Below, in pieces: positions 6,053-13,249 of a DNA stretch of 18,662 bases. The position numbers were made by a program, and so were the translations under genes. Source of the DNA: DASXAQ01 sp036406615 (GTDB lineage: Bacteria; Actinomycetota; UBA4738); the NCBI GenBank assembly GCA_036406615.1, contig DASXAQ010000055.1, forward strand, positions 1 to 18,662, written 5' to 3'. Under the pieces are notes generated by a model. The model searched no databases, was not told the origin of the DNA, and worked only from the letters and a program-made list of their open reading frames with translations. Numbering within the stretch: position 1 is the stretch's first letter; every line of letters starts with the position of its first letter.

Positions 6053-6877
6053 TCAGTTCAGGGATTCGCGGCTCCGGGCCTCCGCCCAGCGGTTGGCCAC
6101 GCCCTGGTAGATCTCGCCGGCCGTGCCCAGCCCCTCCGGACCATCCAGGGCGTCGATCGCCCGCTGGATGTCCCGGCCGCTATGGTCGTCGTCCAGCTCG
6201 TCCCAGGTGAACAGCCCCGCGACCTCGGCGTAGTCAAGCTCGACGAACGCGCCGGGGTGAAACGCGCTCAGCCACTCGTGGAGCTCCCCAACCAACACCG
6301 CGACGTCTTCGAGCCCCGCACGTCGAAGCACACGCGCTCCCCGCTCCGCCCGGGCCCGGCAGCGCCCGATGGGCGTCCAGTAGTGCAGCCGGTACCCGCC
6401 GTCCTCATCCGGGGTGAGGGTGCGCTCCTCCTCGTCGACCAGCACGAACCAGCGAAGCGGCACGTGCCACGCGCTCTGCAGGATGCTCGGCACCGCCGAC
6501 GGCTCGCGCCGGCGGAGCCTGGCCAGCTCCCGAGCCGCCCGGCGCGCCTCGGCCTCCGGGACGAACGCGTCCACGACCTCGGCCGGGGCGGACTCGCGAA
6601 GCGACAGAATGCTCGCCAGGATCCGAAGCCGGGTTCGCCAGGGACACACGAGGTAGCGGCCGTCGACCAGCCGCACGTCGGCGTACTCGCCCACGTCGGA
6701 GGCGATCAGCCCGAGCGGCCCGCGGCCGGAGGACGACGCCTCCCGGTACACGGGCCGGGGCGGCTGGGGCGGGCCGCCGGACACGATGTAGCGCTCCCAG
6801 TGCGCTCGCTCCTGCTCCCCGTAGGTGTCCAGGGGGCGAAAGACGCGCAGGTAGGCGCACGCGATCACGTTGCTCAT
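6053..6877 (-). CDS. Conserved actinobacterial protein of unknown function between bldC and vdh
   Basis: 274 residues from ATG 6877. GTG 6868 is an attractive alternative, because TATAAT lies exactly 7 bases before it and no Shine-Dalgarno exists. The protein has a conserved-looking N-terminus (AYLRVFRPLDTYGEQERAHW). A mid-region carries an internal CPWRTRLRILASILSLR segment, and an acidic C-terminal part (ELDYAEVAGLFTWDELDDDH) precedes a helix with SGRDIQRAIDAL. It has no signal peptide, membrane span or catalytic motif that I can name. In Streptomyces an uncharacterised gene (SCO4090, as I recall) holds the same place between vdh and bldC, and this is very probably its counterpart. It is divergent from the dehydrogenase operon and co-directional with bldC. 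Confidence 0.8.
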   Translation of the reverse strand: MSNVIACAYLRVFRPLDTYGEQERAHWERYIVSGGPPQPPRPVYREASSSGRGPLGLIASDVGEYADVRLVDGRYLVCPWRTRLRILASILSLRESAPAEVVDAFVPEAEARRAARELARLRRREPSAVPSILQSAWHVPLRWFVLVDEEERTLTPDEDGGYRLHYWTPIGRCRARAERGARVLRRAGLEDVAVLVGELHEWLSAFHPGAFVELDYAEVAGLFTWDELDDDHSGRDIQRAIDALDGPEGLGTAGEIYQGVANRWAEARSRESLN

Positions 6878-6881
6878 TATA
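6876..6881 (-). promoter_or_regulatory. Consensus -10 (TATAAT) of the unknown bldC-side gene
   Basis: On the minus strand a perfect TATAAT overlaps the annotated ATG and is followed after 7 bases by an in-frame GTG (6868). That is the geometry of a leaderless mRNA and suggests the true start is 6868. No -35 is evident. Confidence 0.5.
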
Positions 6882-6889
6882 GGTTCGGC

Positions 6890-6895
6890 TATCCT
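6890..6895 (+). promoter_or_regulatory. -10 element of the vdh-bkd operon (leaderless start)
   Basis: TATCCT is followed after 7 bases by GTG 6903, where homology to valine dehydrogenases begins. No Shine-Dalgarno precedes that GTG. It lies only 8 bp from the opposing TATAAT, so the two promoters overlap. Confidence 0.5.
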
Positions 6896-6902
6896 GCACC
6901 TG

Positions 6903-8000
6903 GTGTCCGTGTTCTCCGAGATGGACGGCGGGTGCGAGGAGGTCGTGTTCGTCCACGACCCGCCGACCGGGCTTCGCGCGATCGTCGCCATCCACTCCAC
7001 CGCACTCGGGCCGTCGCTCGGTGGCACACGCTTCTTCCCGTTTCGAACCGAGGACGACGCCATCGCCGATGTCGTGCGGCTCGCCCGCGCGATGACGTTC
7101 AAGGCCGCCGCGGCCGGGTTGGACCAGGGAGGCGGAAAGGCCGTGATCATCGGCGACCCGCGCACCGACAAGACCGAGGAATTGCTGCGCGCCTACGGGC
7201 GGTTCGTCGAAACGCTCGGCGGGCGCTACGTGACCGCGGAGGACATCGGGACCTCGCAGGCCGACATGGACGTGATCCGCACCGAGACGCGCTTCGTGAC
7301 GGGCGTGTCTCCGTCGCTCGGCGGCTCCGGCGACCCTTCGGTCATGACGGCCTACGGCGTGTTCCTGGCCATACGCGCATCGCTGGAGGAGGCAATGGGC
7401 GAGGCGTCGCTCGCGGGACGGCGCGTTGCGGTTCAGGGCGTCGGGAAGGTCGGCTCGCACCTGGTCAAGCACCTGATCGACGCCGGCGCGAAGGTCGTGG
7501 TCTCCGACGTGGACGAGGCGGCGGCCGGGCGGCTCAGCGCGGCGCTCGGGGTCGACGCGATCGATCCCGACAAGATCCACGCGGAGGAGTGCGACGTCTT
7601 CTCCCCCTGTGCGATGGGCGGCGTGATCGGTGACCGCACGATCCCCGACCTCCGGTGCCGTGTGGTGTGCGGAGCCGCCAACAACCAGTTGGAGCGGCCG
7701 GAGCACGCGCAAGCGCTTGCCGCCCAAGGCATCCTGTACGCGCCGGACTACGTGGTGAACGCGGGCGGCGTCATCAACATCTCGGAGGAGGCACGCGGAT
7801 ACGAGGCGGACCGCGCCAAAGCCTCCGTCGAGCGGATCGAGGGAACCCTGGGGCGCGTGTTCGCGGCCGCGCGCGACCGGGGCGTGACGCCGCTGGAGGC
7901 CGCCGACGGGATCGCGCGCGCGCGAATCGCGGGGCTTCCACGGCTCCGGGGCTACTGGGCGCCCGGCGACGCGACGTTCGTGCGATCGGAGCCGCGGTGA
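6903..8000 (+). CDS. vdh: Valine/leucine dehydrogenase (Glu/Leu/Phe/Val dehydrogenase family)
   Basis: 365 residues from GTG 6903; the frame extends to a TTG at 6870, but alignment from memory with Streptomyces Vdh begins near VFSEMDGG. It catalyses NAD-dependent oxidative deamination of branched-chain amino acids to 2-oxoacids plus ammonia, in the cytoplasm. Visible landmarks are AIHSTALGPSLGGTRF, the substrate-binding Lys67 in MTFKAA and the catalytic Lys79 in GLDQGGGKAVI. The Rossmann motif is VQGVGKVGSHL, followed by CGAANNQL and APDYVVNAGGVI. The length is normal. Its stop overlaps the E1-alpha start (GTGA), so the genes are translationally coupled and the substrate is probably Val/Leu/Ile rather than Phe or Glu. 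Which amino acid is preferred cannot be read from the sequence. Confidence 0.92.
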   Translation: MSVFSEMDGGCEEVVFVHDPPTGLRAIVAIHSTALGPSLGGTRFFPFRTEDDAIADVVRLARAMTFKAAAAGLDQGGGKAVIIGDPRTDKTEELLRAYGRFVETLGGRYVTAEDIGTSQADMDVIRTETRFVTGVSPSLGGSGDPSVMTAYGVFLAIRASLEEAMGEASLAGRRVAVQGVGKVGSHLVKHLIDAGAKVVVSDVDEAAAGRLSAALGVDAIDPDKIHAEECDVFSPCAMGGVIGDRTIPDLRCRVVCGAANNQLERPEHAQALAAQGILYAPDYVVNAGGVINISEEARGYEADRAKASVERIEGTLGRVFAAARDRGVTPLEAADGIARARIAGLPRLRGYWAPGDATFVRSEPR

Positions 8001-9106
8001 GCGAGCCGCAGGAGGCCGTCGAGCCACCGGTACGCGTCCTTCCGGCCGGGGACGAGCCCGGCCCCGCGGCCGCGGACGTCGGCCTCAAGGACGAGGACCT
8101 GCGCGAGCTGTACCGGCTGATGGCGCTCACCCGCGCGCTGGACGTGGAGTCGACGCTGCTGCAGCGGCAGGGTCAGCTGGCCGTGTACCCCCCGCTCACC
8201 GGGCAGGAGGCCGCCCAGGTCGGCAGCGCGTTCGCCCTCGAGCCGACCGACTGGGCCTTCCCGTCGTACCGGGAGCTCGGCGCGGCGCTCGTGCGCGGCG
8301 TCGATCCGGTCGAGTACCTCGGCTTCTACCGCGCGACGTGGCACGGCGGGCTCTGGGATCCGGTCGAGCGCCGCTTCGCCATGGTGTCGGTGCCGGTCGC
8401 GAGCCAGATCCTGCACGCGGTCGGGTTCGGCATCGGGGCCAAGCTCGACGGGCTGCCGACGGTGGCGCTCGCGTACTTCGGCGACGGCGCCACGTCGGAG
8501 GGCGACTTCCACGAGGGTTGCAACTTCGCCGCCGTGTTCGGCGCGCCCGTGGTGCTTTTCTGCCAGAACAACGGGTGGGCGATCTCGGTGCCGCTGGATC
8601 GCCAGACGCGGGCGCCGATCTACCGAAAGGCGGCCGCGTACGGCATCGAGGGCGTGCAGGTCGACGGCAACGACGTGCTGGCGGTGCACCGCGTGGTGAA
8701 GGACGCGGTCGCCCGCGCCCGGGAGGGAACGCCCACGCTCGTCGAGGCGCTGACGTACCGCATGGGTCCGCACTCGACCGCCGACGACGCCTCTCGGTAC
8801 CAGCCGAAGGATCAGGTGGAGTCCTGGCGGTCGCGCGATCCCCTCGACCGGTACCGGCGCTGGCTGGTGGCTGCCGGCATCGGGGACGACGGCTTCCTGA
8901 CGGCGGTCGACGCCGAGTGTGCCGGCGAGGCCGCGCGCGTTCGCGCCGGGGTGATCGCGCTGGCCCCCCGCCCGACGGAGGAGTTGTTCGAGTGGGTCTA
9001 CGCGCAGATGCCGCCGGCCCTGGCCCGCCAGCGCGACGAGGTGCTCGGGCGAACGGGGACGCACCGGGACGGCAGCAGCGAGCCGAGGGGCGGTGCCGGT
9101 GGCTGA
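7997..9106 (+). CDS. bkdA: Branched-chain 2-oxoacid dehydrogenase E1 component, alpha subunit
   Basis: 369 residues; GTG 7997 overlaps the upstream stop. This is the thiamine-diphosphate-dependent alpha subunit that, with E1-beta, decarboxylates 2-oxoacids from Val, Leu and Ile and passes the acyl group to lipoyl-E2. The ThDP/Mg motif is complete: GDG at residues 162-164, then GATSEGDFHEGCNFA, then NN at 191-192. The phosphorylation-loop region YRMGPHSTADDASRY follows, and its HSTADD is typical of branched-chain enzymes rather than pyruvate dehydrogenase. The first ~30 residues are a variable Pro/Ala-rich extension. The context (dehydrogenase upstream, E1-beta and E2 downstream) supports the branched-chain assignment. 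Confidence 0.93.
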   Translation: MSEPQEAVEPPVRVLPAGDEPGPAAADVGLKDEDLRELYRLMALTRALDVESTLLQRQGQLAVYPPLTGQEAAQVGSAFALEPTDWAFPSYRELGAALVRGVDPVEYLGFYRATWHGGLWDPVERRFAMVSVPVASQILHAVGFGIGAKLDGLPTVALAYFGDGATSEGDFHEGCNFAAVFGAPVVLFCQNNGWAISVPLDRQTRAPIYRKAAAYGIEGVQVDGNDVLAVHRVVKDAVARAREGTPTLVEALTYRMGPHSTADDASRYQPKDQVESWRSRDPLDRYRRWLVAAGIGDDGFLTAVDAECAGEAARVRAGVIALAPRPTEELFEWVYAQMPPALARQRDEVLGRTGTHRDGSSEPRGGAGG

Positions 9107-10076
9107 GCTCACGATGGCCTCGGCGTTGAACGCGGCCCTTCGCTCGTCGCTCGCATCCGACCCGCGCGCGCTGGTGCTGGGCGAGGACGTCGGCACGCTC
9201 GGCGGCGTGTTCCGCATCACCGACGGCCTGCAGGCGGAGTTCGGCGCCGAGCGCGTCTTCGACACGCCGCTGGCCGAGTCGGGCATCGCCGGCGTCTGCG
9301 TCGGCCTCGCGATGGCCGGATGGCACCCGGTCGCCGAGATGCAGTTCGACGCGTTCTCGTACCCCGCGCTCAACCAGGTCATCAGCCACGTGGCGAAGTA
9401 CCGCTACCGCTCGCGCGGGCGCATGGGGATGCCGCTGGTCATCCGGATCCCGTTCGGCGGCGCGATCGGCTCGGCGGAGAACCACTCCGACAGCCCGGAG
9501 GTGTACTACGCGCACACGGTCGGATTGAAGGTCGTCGTGCCCTCCTCCGCCGCGGATGCGCACGACCTGCTGCGCGCGTCGATCGCCGATCCCGACCCCG
9601 TGATCTTCTTCGAGCCGAAGAGCCGCTATTGGGCCAAGGAGCAGGGCGAGATCGGCGACGAACCCGGGCTGCCCATCGGTCGCGCCCGCGTCGCGCGTGC
9701 GGGGACCTCGTGCACGGTGGTCGCGTACGGCGCCATGGTGCCGAGGGCGCTCGCGGCCGCGGAGGCCGGTGCCGCGAGCGGGCTCGACGTGGAGGTGCTG
9801 GACCTTCGCTCGCTCATCCCGCTGGACGTCGACGCGCTGGCCGAGTCGGTGACGCGAACCGGTCGCGCCGTGGTGGTGCACGAGGCGCCGCTGACGGCGG
9901 GGTTCGGCGGCGAGATCGTGGCGCGGATCGTCGAGGAGGCGTTCGATTACCTGGAGGCGCCGGTGCTTCGCGTGGCGGGCTACGACACGCCGTACCCGCC
10001 GGCCACGCTCGAGCGCCACTACGTCCCAACGCCCGAGCGCATCCTGGCCGCCGTCGAGCGCGTCGCGGCCTACTGA
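9099..10076 (+). CDS. bkdB: Branched-chain 2-oxoacid dehydrogenase E1 component, beta subunit
   Basis: 325 residues from GTG 9099, preferred because GAGGGG (9085-9090) lies 8 bases upstream; GTG 9093 is too close to it. The gene overlaps the end of the E1-alpha gene by 8 bp. The N-terminal pyrimidine-binding domain carries LGEDVG..GGVFRITDGL and FDTPLAESGIAGVCVGLAMAG, with the conserved Glu that activates ThDP. The transketolase C-terminal domain starts around GRARVARAG and includes VEVLDLRSLIPLD and VVVHEAPLTAGFGGEI. The length is typical. It forms an alpha2beta2 heterotetramer with the upstream product. Confidence 0.94.
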   Translation: MAELTMASALNAALRSSLASDPRALVLGEDVGTLGGVFRITDGLQAEFGAERVFDTPLAESGIAGVCVGLAMAGWHPVAEMQFDAFSYPALNQVISHVAKYRYRSRGRMGMPLVIRIPFGGAIGSAENHSDSPEVYYAHTVGLKVVVPSSAADAHDLLRASIADPDPVIFFEPKSRYWAKEQGEIGDEPGLPIGRARVARAGTSCTVVAYGAMVPRALAAAEAGAASGLDVEVLDLRSLIPLDVDALAESVTRTGRAVVVHEAPLTAGFGGEIVARIVEEAFDYLEAPVLRVAGYDTPYPPATLERHYVPTPERILAAVERVAAY

Positions 10077-10086
10077 GGGGTCGGCG

Positions 10087-11397
10087 ATGAGCGTCCGGGC
10101 GTTCCTGCTCCCCGACCTCGGAGAGGGCCTCGAGGACGCCGAGATCGTCACGTGGCGGGTGGCCGAGGGAGAACGCGTCGAGCTCAACCAGACGCTGGTC
10201 GAGGTCAACACGGCCAAGGCGCTGGTGGAGGTCCCCTCGCCGTGGACGGGCGTGGTTCGGACGCTGCACGCGACCGAGGGCGAGGTCGTGGCGGTGGGCA
10301 AGCCGCTCGTGTCGATCGACGTGCCCGAGGCCGGCGAACCGGCCGACACGGGGGCGGGGCCCCGCGCCGTGGCGGCAGCCGAGCCGGACGCCGGGGACCG
10401 CCGGCCGACGCTGGTCGGCTACGGCGCCGAGCCGGACGCGCCGGCGCCCGCGGCCCGAACGGCGCAGGCTCCCGCCGCCGGCGGCCCCGCGCGCCGCGAG
10501 GGCGGCGCCGTGGCGGCGACGCCGCCGGTCCGCAAGCTCGCCCGCGAGATGGGCGTCGACCTGTCCGGCGTGAGCGGCACCGGCCCCGACGGCCGGATCA
10601 CGCGCGAGGACGTGCTGGCCGCCGGCTCCGACGCCGGCGCGGCGAAGGCGTCGACCACCAGAACGGCGGCGGACGGCGCGGGCGCGGCCGCCGTCAGCCC
10701 GGACGACGTCGACGTGATCCCGGTTCGCGGCACGCGGCGCATGATCGCGGAGCACCTGTCGCGCTCCGTGCGCGAGATTCCGCACGTGACCACGTTCCTC
10801 ACGCTGGACGCGTCGTGGCTGCAGGCGTTCCGCAAGGAGGTCGAAGACGCATCGGGGCGGCGCGTCAGCCCGCTGCCGATCGTGGTGCGCGCCCTGGCGG
10901 AGGTGTGCCGCCAGTTCCCCGCGCTCAACGCCTCCTTCGACGCCGAACGCTCGGAGATCCGTCTGCACCGCGGCTGTCACGTGGGCATCGCCACCGACAC
11001 GGACGACGGGCTGATCGTGCCCGTGGTGCGCGACGTCGGCGCGATCGGGATCGTGGAGATCGCCGAACGCATCGCACAGCTTGCCGAGGCGGCTCGCGCC
11101 GGCCGCATCGCGCCCGCCGACCTGTCGGGCGGAACGATCACCGTCACGAACGTGGGGACCTTCGGCGCGGAGTTCGGCACGCCCATCATCAACCACCCCC
11201 AGGGTGCCATCCTGGCGCTCGGCGTGATCGAGCCACGGGCCCTGGTCGTGGGCGGGCAGGTCGTGCCGCGGCCGGCCGCCACGCTGTCGCTTGCGTTCGA
11301 CCATCGGCTGCTGGACGGCGCCCAGGCAGGACGCGCGCTCAAGGCGCTGGGAGATTTCCTGGAGAGCCCCTTCAAGCTCGGGTCGCTCCCCCGGTAG
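10087..11397 (+). CDS. bkdC: Branched-chain 2-oxoacid dehydrogenase E2 (dihydrolipoamide acyltransferase)
   Basis: 436 residues; ATG 10087 follows GAGGGG by six bases. The lipoyl domain is at residues 1-78 with lipoyl Lys44 in VNTAKALVE, a variant of the common ETDKA that agrees with the TAKA form of actinobacterial Bkd E2. An Ala/Pro-rich linker follows. The E1/E3-binding domain is at 145-178 (PPVRKLAREMGVDLSGVSGTGP), and the catalytic domain at about 210-436. Its active-site motif is DHRLLDG with His406 and Asp410. It transfers the branched acyl group from E1 to CoA. E3 (lipoamide dehydrogenase) is not in the window and must come from elsewhere in the genome. Confidence 0.94.
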   Translation: MSVRAFLLPDLGEGLEDAEIVTWRVAEGERVELNQTLVEVNTAKALVEVPSPWTGVVRTLHATEGEVVAVGKPLVSIDVPEAGEPADTGAGPRAVAAAEPDAGDRRPTLVGYGAEPDAPAPAARTAQAPAAGGPARREGGAVAATPPVRKLAREMGVDLSGVSGTGPDGRITREDVLAAGSDAGAAKASTTRTAADGAGAAAVSPDDVDVIPVRGTRRMIAEHLSRSVREIPHVTTFLTLDASWLQAFRKEVEDASGRRVSPLPIVVRALAEVCRQFPALNASFDAERSEIRLHRGCHVGIATDTDDGLIVPVVRDVGAIGIVEIAERIAQLAEAARAGRIAPADLSGGTITVTNVGTFGAEFGTPIINHPQGAILALGVIEPRALVVGGQVVPRPAATLSLAFDHRLLDGAQAGRALKALGDFLESPFKLGSLPR

Positions 11398-11400
11398 ATT
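11395..11400 (+). promoter_or_regulatory. Candidate leaderless -10 (TAGATT) built on the E2 stop codon
   Basis: TAGATT fits TANNNT, and its first three bases are the stop codon of the E2 gene. GTG 11408 follows after 7 bases, and no Shine-Dalgarno is present. The next gene may therefore have its own promoter as well as read-through from the bkd operon. Confidence 0.45.
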
Positions 11401-11407
11401 GGCGGGC

Positions 11408-12322
11408 GTGAAGATCGTCTCGCTGCTCCCGTCGGCGACCGAGATCGTGTACGCGCTGGGGCTCGGCGACTCGCTCGAGGGCGTCACGTACGAATGCGAC
11501 TACCCCATCGAGGCGCGGTCGAAGCCGATCGTGTCCGACACCGCACTTCCCCAGGACCGCCCGCTCTCGCCGTCCGAGATCGACGGGCTCGTCAGCGAGT
11601 TCATGGCCGGCGGGACGCCGATCTACGCCCTGGACCGCGACCGCATCCGTCGGATCCAGCCGGACCTGATCCTGACCCAGGACCTGTGCCGCGTGTGCGC
11701 GGTGCCATCGGGCCACGTGCGCGAGGCGCTCGACGACCTCGGGTGCCGCGCCGAGGTGATATCGCTCGACCCCAACACGATGGACGAGCTGTTGGACGGG
11801 ATCGTCACCGTCGGCCGCGCCACCGGCACGCTCGAGCGCGCGCAGGACCTGGTGGGCGCCCTTCGCGATCGCGTGCGACGCGTGAAGGAGGCGGCGCAGC
11901 GGCTGCCTTCCATCCGAACGCTCTGCCTCGAATGGAGCGACCCGCCGTTCGCCGGCGGCCACTGGGTGCCCGGCATGGTGGAGTCGGCCGGCGGGACGAA
12001 CCTGATCTCGTCCGCGGGGGAGCCGTCGCCGCGAGCCACGTGGAAGCAGATCGGCGACGCGACGCCGGAGGTGGTCGTGTTCATGCCGTGCGGCTACTAC
12101 CTTGAGGACGCGGAGATCGAAGCCGAAGGGCTGTACCAGGTGCACGAGTTCGCGCAGACGCCGGCCGCGCGGGCGGGGGACGTCTACGCGGTGGACGCCA
12201 CGTCCTACTTCTCGCGGCCGGGGCCGCGGATCGTGGACGGGCTCGAGATCCTCGCGTGGGCCATCCATCCCGAGTCGTTCCCGACTCCTCCGCCCGGTCG
12301 CGTGGCGCGCGTGCGGGGCTGA
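11408..12322 (+). CDS. Cobalamin-binding, BtuF-like periplasmic-binding-fold protein without signal peptide
   Basis: 304 residues from GTG 11408. The N-terminus MKIVSLLPSATEIVYALGLG is the start of the mature fold of the BtuF/FepB-type family (COG0614), with no export signal before it. The two-lobed fold is marked by ALDRDRIRRIQPDLILTQDLC in lobe one, a long connecting helix near residues 140-165, and GGHWVPGMVESAGGTNLIS in lobe two. The motif QDLCRVCAVP has Cys94 and Cys97, seen in the soluble subgroup annotated as cobalamin-binding. No ABC permease or ATPase lies beside it, so it may act in the cytoplasm. A link to B12-dependent propionyl-CoA metabolism from Val/Ile breakdown is inferred from position only. 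Confidence 0.82.
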   Translation: MKIVSLLPSATEIVYALGLGDSLEGVTYECDYPIEARSKPIVSDTALPQDRPLSPSEIDGLVSEFMAGGTPIYALDRDRIRRIQPDLILTQDLCRVCAVPSGHVREALDDLGCRAEVISLDPNTMDELLDGIVTVGRATGTLERAQDLVGALRDRVRRVKEAAQRLPSIRTLCLEWSDPPFAGGHWVPGMVESAGGTNLISSAGEPSPRATWKQIGDATPEVVVFMPCGYYLEDAEIEAEGLYQVHEFAQTPAARAGDVYAVDATSYFSRPGPRIVDGLEILAWAIHPESFPTPPPGRVARVRG

Positions 12323-12326
12323 CTGT

Positions 12327-12332
12327 TACGGT
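12327..12332 (+). promoter_or_regulatory. Candidate leaderless -10 (TACGGT)
   Basis: TACGGT is followed by six bases and then GTG 12339, the start of the SH3-like small gene. No Shine-Dalgarno is present. It resembles the common actinobacterial leaderless layout. Confidence 0.45.
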
Positions 12333-12338
12333 GGCGGC

Positions 12339-12551
12339 GTGCCGGCCGCCCAGAACTTCGTGCAGCCCTCCGACGTGGGCAAGCGCGTCTCGTTCCAGTA
12401 CGAGCTGCCCAACGGCTATGTAGGCGAGGTGGTCGGCCGCCTCGAGACGTGGGACGAACAGGCGAACACGTTCCTGGTGCGCAACCGATCGGGCGACGTG
12501 GTCCGTGTCCCCGCTCACGGCGTGAGGTTCGGCAAGGTCGTCCCGGGCTGA
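12339..12551 (+). CDS. Small SH3-like protein resembling the N-terminal domain of Rv0428c-type GNATs
   Basis: 70 residues from GTG 12339. The chain (PSDVGKRVSFQYELPNGYVG, EVVGRLETWDEQANTFLVRN, RSGDVVRVPAHGVRFGKVVP) alternates short beta strands. It closely recalls the SH3-like domain that precedes the acetyltransferase domain in the mycobacterial Rv0428c/cg3035 family (DVGRRV...VVGEL..W....V..R.G....VP...V..GK.VP). Here it stands alone: a stop follows and no acetyltransferase is fused. It may be a free-standing adaptor. It lies 16 bp after the cobalamin-binding gene and 10 bp before the PAP2 gene. Its function is unknown. Confidence 0.72.
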   Translation: MPAAQNFVQPSDVGKRVSFQYELPNGYVGEVVGRLETWDEQANTFLVRNRSGDVVRVPAHGVRFGKVVPG

Positions 12552-12561
12552 GCGATCCGCC

Positions 12562-13242
12562 GTGAGCCACGAGCGCCGCGGTTCGTGGACCCGGTGGTGG
12601 TTCCGGACCCCGGACGGGCGCGGGTTCCACCGACGACGAACCGACATCGTCGCCGCCGGGGTGGGGCTGGGCGTCGCGGCGGTGTGCGGCATCCTGGTCT
12701 CGGCCGCAACGCTGAAGCACCCCGAGACGGCGGTGTTCCGGTGGATCAACGGCTGGCCGGAGTGGCTGTACCCGCCGATGTGGTTCGTGCAGTTGTGGGG
12801 CGTGATCGGCGTGCTCCCGGCCTTCGCCGTCGGGGCGGCGCTGCTTCGACGCTTCCGGCTTGCCGCCGCGCTGCTCGCCGCGACGCTGTTGAAACTCTGG
12901 GTCGAGGCGGCGGCCAAGGGTCTGGTGCAGCGCAACCGGCCCGCCCAGACGCTGTCGGACGTCGTGCTTCGAGGCAGGGCGGCGGCCCGCGGCCTCAGCT
13001 TCCCTTCCGGGCACGCGATGGTGATCTTCGCGATCGCGACCCTGGTGAGTCCGTACCTTCGCGGGCGATGGCGGATCCTGCCGTGGGCGCTGGCCGCCGC
13101 GGTGTGCCTGTCGCGCGTGTACCTGGGCGCCCACTTCCCGCTCGACGTCCTCGCGGGGGCGGGGCTCGGCGTGGCGATCGGCGGCGCGTTGAACCTGGCG
13201 TTCGGCGTCCCGTCGAGAACCGCCACGCGGGTGCGGACATGA
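12562..13242 (+). CDS. PAP2-superfamily membrane phosphatase
   Basis: 226 residues from GTG 12562. The three phosphatase signatures are complete: KGLVQRNRP (Lys119, Arg126, Pro127), FPSGH (residues 147-151, His151) and SRVYLGAHFPLD (Ser184, Arg185, His191, Asp195). About five or six hydrophobic segments surround them, the first at residues ~28-50. The fold acts on lipid phosphates such as phosphatidate or undecaprenyl diphosphate at the membrane; the substrate cannot be told from the sequence. The start lacks a good ribosome-binding site and probably depends on coupling to the gene ending 10 bp before. The C-terminus is basic (SRTATRVRT). Confidence 0.9.
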   Translation: MSHERRGSWTRWWFRTPDGRGFHRRRTDIVAAGVGLGVAAVCGILVSAATLKHPETAVFRWINGWPEWLYPPMWFVQLWGVIGVLPAFAVGAALLRRFRLAAALLAATLLKLWVEAAAKGLVQRNRPAQTLSDVVLRGRAAARGLSFPSGHAMVIFAIATLVSPYLRGRWRILPWALAAAVCLSRVYLGAHFPLDVLAGAGLGVAIGGALNLAFGVPSRTATRVRT

Positions 13243-13249
13243 CCGGGTG

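Noticed and set aside
10197..10240. Unusual lipoyl motif NTAKA as a sign of a defective E2
   Set aside because: The lipoyl Lys is kept, and TAKA variants are normal in actinobacterial branched-chain E2 proteins; all catalytic residues are present.
8196..10349. Long minus-strand open frame opposite the bkd genes
   Set aside because: Low-complexity His/Arg-rich product without domains, fully antisense to E1-alpha and E1-beta, which have complete motifs.
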